Position numbers and translations under genes: made by a program. From assembly GCA_001769855.1 (NCBI GenBank), contig MEPP01000011.1, forward strand, positions 124,001 to 188,000: a stretch of DNA of 64,000 nt, in the 5' to 3' direction. Below, one piece after another: positions 61,631 through 64,000 of the stretch. The notes below the pieces were generated by a model. The model worked only from the letters and a program-made list of their open reading frames with translations. It ran no database searches and was not told where the DNA came from. The DNA is from Bdellovibrionales bacterium GWA2_49_15 (GTDB taxonomy: Bacteria > Bdellovibrionota > Bacteriovoracia > Bacteriovoracales > Bacteriovoracaceae). How positions within the stretch are numbered: the first letter of the stretch is position 1; every line of letters begins with the position of its first letter.

Positions 61631-63124
61631 ATGGTGAATTGTTGTGGGGATTCGACTTTTAAAGACAAAGAAGATCGTCGTGGCGCATTTTTTTCGGCCG
61701 CCCAATCCATCTGTCCCAAGTGTCGCAAGACCATTCAGGCCAAGATTATTTTTCGCGATGATCAGGTGGTTTTAAGCAAGCGCTGCCCCCAGCATGGCGA
61801 GTTCGATGCCCTCCTCTCCAGCGATGTCAACTATTGGGTCAAATCTCTTTCCTACACCAAACCCGGTACCATTCCCAAGAAGTTTTCCACGCCCGTTGAT
61901 AAGGGTTGTCCCGATGATTGCGGATTATGCGCCGATCATGAGCAGCATACCTGTTCACCCATTATCGAGATTAGCAATAAATGCGATCTCGAGTGTCCGA
62001 TTTGCATTGTGTGGAATCAGAATAATTACAATATGGAGTTAAGTGAGTTTCGGCATGTGATAGACGGTTTAATTGAGCGCGAAGGTTCACTGGAGCTTTG
62101 CCTCCTGAGCGGCGGCGAGCCAACCTTGCATCCGAAATTTTTCGAGCTGGCGGAACATGCTCGCTCGCGCAAGGAAATTAAACGGGTTTTAGTCTCGTCC
62201 CATGGACTCAAGATCGGCCGCAGTGATGAGTTCGCCCGTCGATTCAAAGAGGCCGGTTTATATTTGTCGCTCCAGTTTGACTCACTCAGTGACGCCAACT
62301 ACCACGCCATTCGCGGAGAAAATTTGCTTGAGGCCAAAATGGCCTGCTTGGAAAAATGCGATAAATACAAAATTCCCACGATCTTTGTTCCGACAATCGC
62401 CCGCGGATTTAACGATGAAGAGGTCGGAAAGGTTGTGAACTTTGCCTTGTCGCAAGATTATGTTACCTCTGTCACCATTCAGCCTGCCGCCTATACCGGT
62501 GCCGGGGGTACCGCCTTCCCGCAGGACCCGATGAAGAAGCTGACTCAGGTGGATATTCACAAGCTGCTTGAATCGCAAACAGACTGGTTGAAGAAGGAAG
62601 ACTTCTTACCAATCCCTTGTTCGCATCCAAGTTGCTACACCGCCTGTTACGCCTTGGGTGTTGGAAAAGATAAATTTGTGCCACTCACGCATTTTGGGGA
62701 TGTGGCGATTTACCTCGATGCCCTCACCAACCGTGCCATTTTAGGTTCTGGCATGGATGATAAGGCCCAGCAGCTCATTCAGGATGCCATTTACAATCTC
62801 TGGTCGGCCCAGTCAGTGACCGTGGATACCGAAAAGGTTCTTGATTCCCTTAAGTCGATCCTGAAAGAATATCAGGTTGCGGATAATATGGGTCAGGAGC
62901 AGCTTTGGAAATTGCAGGAAACCAAGATTAAGGCCATTTTTGTTCACTCTTTTATGGACGAAAATGATTTTGATATCTCACGCATTCGAAAATGTTGCAC
63001 TCATTACGCCCTTCCCGACGGTCGCCTGATGCCGGGGTGTGCTTATAACAACGTTCATCGCTTCAACGATAAACGTTTGGGGATGTCCAAGGTCGCGGCC
63101 CCTGCCCGCAAAGAACTGACTTAA
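61631..63124 (+). CDS. Radical SAM enzyme resembling the MJ0619/Tes family, 497 aa
   Basis: An N-terminal zinc-like knuckle (ICPKCRK), CPQHGEF, and then CPDDCGLCADHEQHTC precede the radical SAM motif CDLECPIC (Cx3Cx2C), LSGGEPTLHP and the barrel. Further Cys pairs (CSHPSCYTAC, RKCCTHY, MPGCAY) could hold extra Fe-S clusters. This Cys layout is, as I recall it, the one of archaeal MJ0619/tetraether synthase-type proteins that join lipid tails by C-C bonds. I prefer the ATG at 61631 (AGGCGG upstream) over a TTG six bases before it. It diverges from a fatty-acid-like operon. Confidence 0.82.
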   Translation: MVNCCGDSTFKDKEDRRGAFFSAAQSICPKCRKTIQAKIIFRDDQVVLSKRCPQHGEFDALLSSDVNYWVKSLSYTKPGTIPKKFSTPVDKGCPDDCGLCADHEQHTCSPIIEISNKCDLECPICIVWNQNNYNMELSEFRHVIDGLIEREGSLELCLLSGGEPTLHPKFFELAEHARSRKEIKRVLVSSHGLKIGRSDEFARRFKEAGLYLSLQFDSLSDANYHAIRGENLLEAKMACLEKCDKYKIPTIFVPTIARGFNDEEVGKVVNFALSQDYVTSVTIQPAAYTGAGGTAFPQDPMKKLTQVDIHKLLESQTDWLKKEDFLPIPCSHPSCYTACYALGVGKDKFVPLTHFGDVAIYLDALTNRAILGSGMDDKAQQLIQDAIYNLWSAQSVTVDTEKVLDSLKSILKEYQVADNMGQEQLWKLQETKIKAIFVHSFMDENDFDISRIRKCCTHYALPDGRLMPGCAYNNVHRFNDKRLGMSKVAAPARKELT

Positions 63125-63133
63125 GGCCGAGGC

Positions 63134-64000
63134 ATGGGAAAGATAACACGACTACTTCTGGTCCACTCCTCGCATTACGATGATCAAGGCAAGGTGGTGA
63201 GGGCCGATCGGCTGATTGATAAGCTTTCCGTCGCCAATGTGGTTCACTCCGCCCTCCCGTATCTGGCCGCCTACGTCTCTCCCGAGATTGAGATGGAGCT
63301 GGTTGAGGATTGCTTTGAAGATGTGAACTATGATGACCCTGCTGAGGTTGTCGCCATTTCCGCTCAGGTCATGCAGATTCGTCGTGCCCTGGATCTTGCC
63401 GCGGAGTTTAGAAAGCGCGGGAAAATTGTTCTTATGGGCGGCTATCTGGCCAGTATGCATCCCGACCTGGTTGCCCCCCATGTGGATGCCTTGTGCATCG
63501 GTGACGGGGATCAGGTTTTTCCCCAGATGCTGAAGGATATTGAGAACGGTAGCTTGAAAAAAATCTACCAGGGCACCTCGGAAGTTCCGTTGGATAATAT
63601 TCCCACGCCTCGCTATGATCTGATAAAAAAAGATCGTACGGTGCTCTATCCCATTCACGCCACTCGCGGTTGTCCATTTAAGTGCGACTATTGCTCCATT
63701 ATTCAATTTCACGGTCATACTTATCGCCATCGCCCGGTGGCACATGTGATCCGCGATATTAAGGCCGCCAAGAAACATTCGCTCTTAAATTTGATTTTTT
63801 TTAGCGATGACAATTTGATGGAAGATTTTGAATACGCCAAGGAGCTCTTTCGCCAAATGATTCCCCTCAAAGTGGTTTGGGGAACCCAGACCACCATCAA
63901 TATTCATAAGGACCGTGAGCTGTTAGAGCTGGCCTATAAGGCCGGATGTCGTTGGGTGGCGCTAGGGATGGAGAGTCTCTCCCAGGCCAATTTGAATCAG
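63134..64000 (+). CDS. B12-binding-type radical SAM enzyme, N-terminal part (cut by window edge)
   Basis: The frame is open from an ATG with CCGAGG before it to the right edge (289 residues). Residues 1-155 look like a cobalamin-binding domain (VVAISAQVMQIRRALDLA, MGGYLASMHPD, CIGDGDQVFPQML), without DxHxxG. The radical SAM motif TRGCPFKCDYCSI (Cx3Cx2C) follows near residue 180, and VALGMESLS later. Members methylate or rearrange unactivated carbons, as in hopanoid, bacteriochlorophyll and other pathways. It is nine bases after the Tes-like gene and forms an operon with it. Confidence 0.88.
   Translation, partial: MGKITRLLLVHSSHYDDQGKVVRADRLIDKLSVANVVHSALPYLAAYVSPEIEMELVEDCFEDVNYDDPAEVVAISAQVMQIRRALDLAAEFRKRGKIVLMGGYLASMHPDLVAPHVDALCIGDGDQVFPQMLKDIENGSLKKIYQGTSEVPLDNIPTPRYDLIKKDRTVLYPIHATRGCPFKCDYCSIIQFHGHTYRHRPVAHVIRDIKAAKKHSLLNLIFFSDDNLMEDFEYAKELFRQMIPLKVVWGTQTTINIHKDRELLELAYKAGCRWVALGMESLSQANLNQ

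Noticed and set aside
1..64000. tRNA, rRNA, CRISPR arrays, insertion sequences, prophage or integration sites
   Set aside because: I looked for cloverleaf-like arms, regular short repeats, transposase or integrase motifs and found none.

Overview
The window is about half GC and gene-dense, with genes on both strands in short operons that often overlap by four bases. It reads like the chromosome of a Gram-negative, motile, non-fermentative bacterium of the Bdellovibrio/Bacteriovorax kind. That placement is an inference from several things: a flagellin, outer-membrane beta-barrels, many small secreted proteins of unknown function, secreted proteases and a Kazal-type inhibitor, several peptidoglycan peptidases, a Lys/Ala-rich histone-like SWIB protein, and the cdaA-ybbR-glmM gene order. 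I saw no rRNA, tRNA, insertion sequence, prophage or CRISPR array.

Layout. 1-4159: end of an RND/MMPL-type permease, an outer-membrane protein, a RimK-like ATP-grasp enzyme and a divergent M14 amidase. 4313-6394: a PilZ-GAF-AAA-Fis regulator whose AAA core has lost the sigma-54 contact motif. 6499-12669: a housekeeping run (diadenylate cyclase, YbbR protein, GlmM, PdxJ, NAD(P)H-hydrate repair enzyme, TsaE). 12852-14671: a self-regulated Rrf2 repressor and a cysteine desulfurase. 15905-20812: a mitochondrial-type EF-G, a LysR regulator, a CCA-transferase-like protein and an acetyltransferase. 20939-25916: a winged-helix protein, a tandem receiver/PilZ-like protein, a beta-barrel, a matrixin and a secreted protein. 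25938-30734: ResB, an HGSNAT-like acyltransferase, thiamine pyrophosphokinase, a NifU-domain protein with long homopolymer tracts, a GNAT and the SWIB/histone-like protein. 30784-34217: a minus-strand operon for a VanX dipeptidase, a GNAT, a ThrE exporter and a secreted protein. 34416-39958: PutA, ProC and a thioesterase. 39993-43605: Kazal protein, LysR, NIF3, TPR protein and a 46-residue membrane peptide. 43743-49971: two very large exported proteins that share a C-terminal motif, with a thioesterase and an LdcB/VanY-type peptidase between them. 50186-54754: a YiiX peptidase, flagellin, small secreted proteins and an NMT1-like lipoprotein, followed at 54771 by a histidine kinase.

The most interesting part is 56264-64000. 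A compact minus-strand operon encodes a private type II fatty-acid/polyketide set: two SDR reductases, a FabZ-like dehydratase, a half-length ketosynthase-like protein without an active-site cysteine, a full FabF-like ketosynthase, a third SDR and an unusually long acyl carrier protein. Two radical SAM enzymes are divergently transcribed from the same intergenic region. One has the cysteine pattern I associate with the archaeal MJ0619/Tes lipid-coupling family; the other is a B12-binding type and is cut by the window edge. Together they suggest a pathway that builds an unusual acyl chain and then modifies it by radical chemistry. The product cannot be read from the sequence.

Regulatory sequence worth noting: a sigma-70 promoter with an embedded palindrome before the Rrf2 gene, good promoters before fusA and the SWIB gene, strong terminators at 2216, 25931, 30757, 39943 and 53744, and two sigma-54-like elements that face non-coding, structured DNA and may drive small RNAs.
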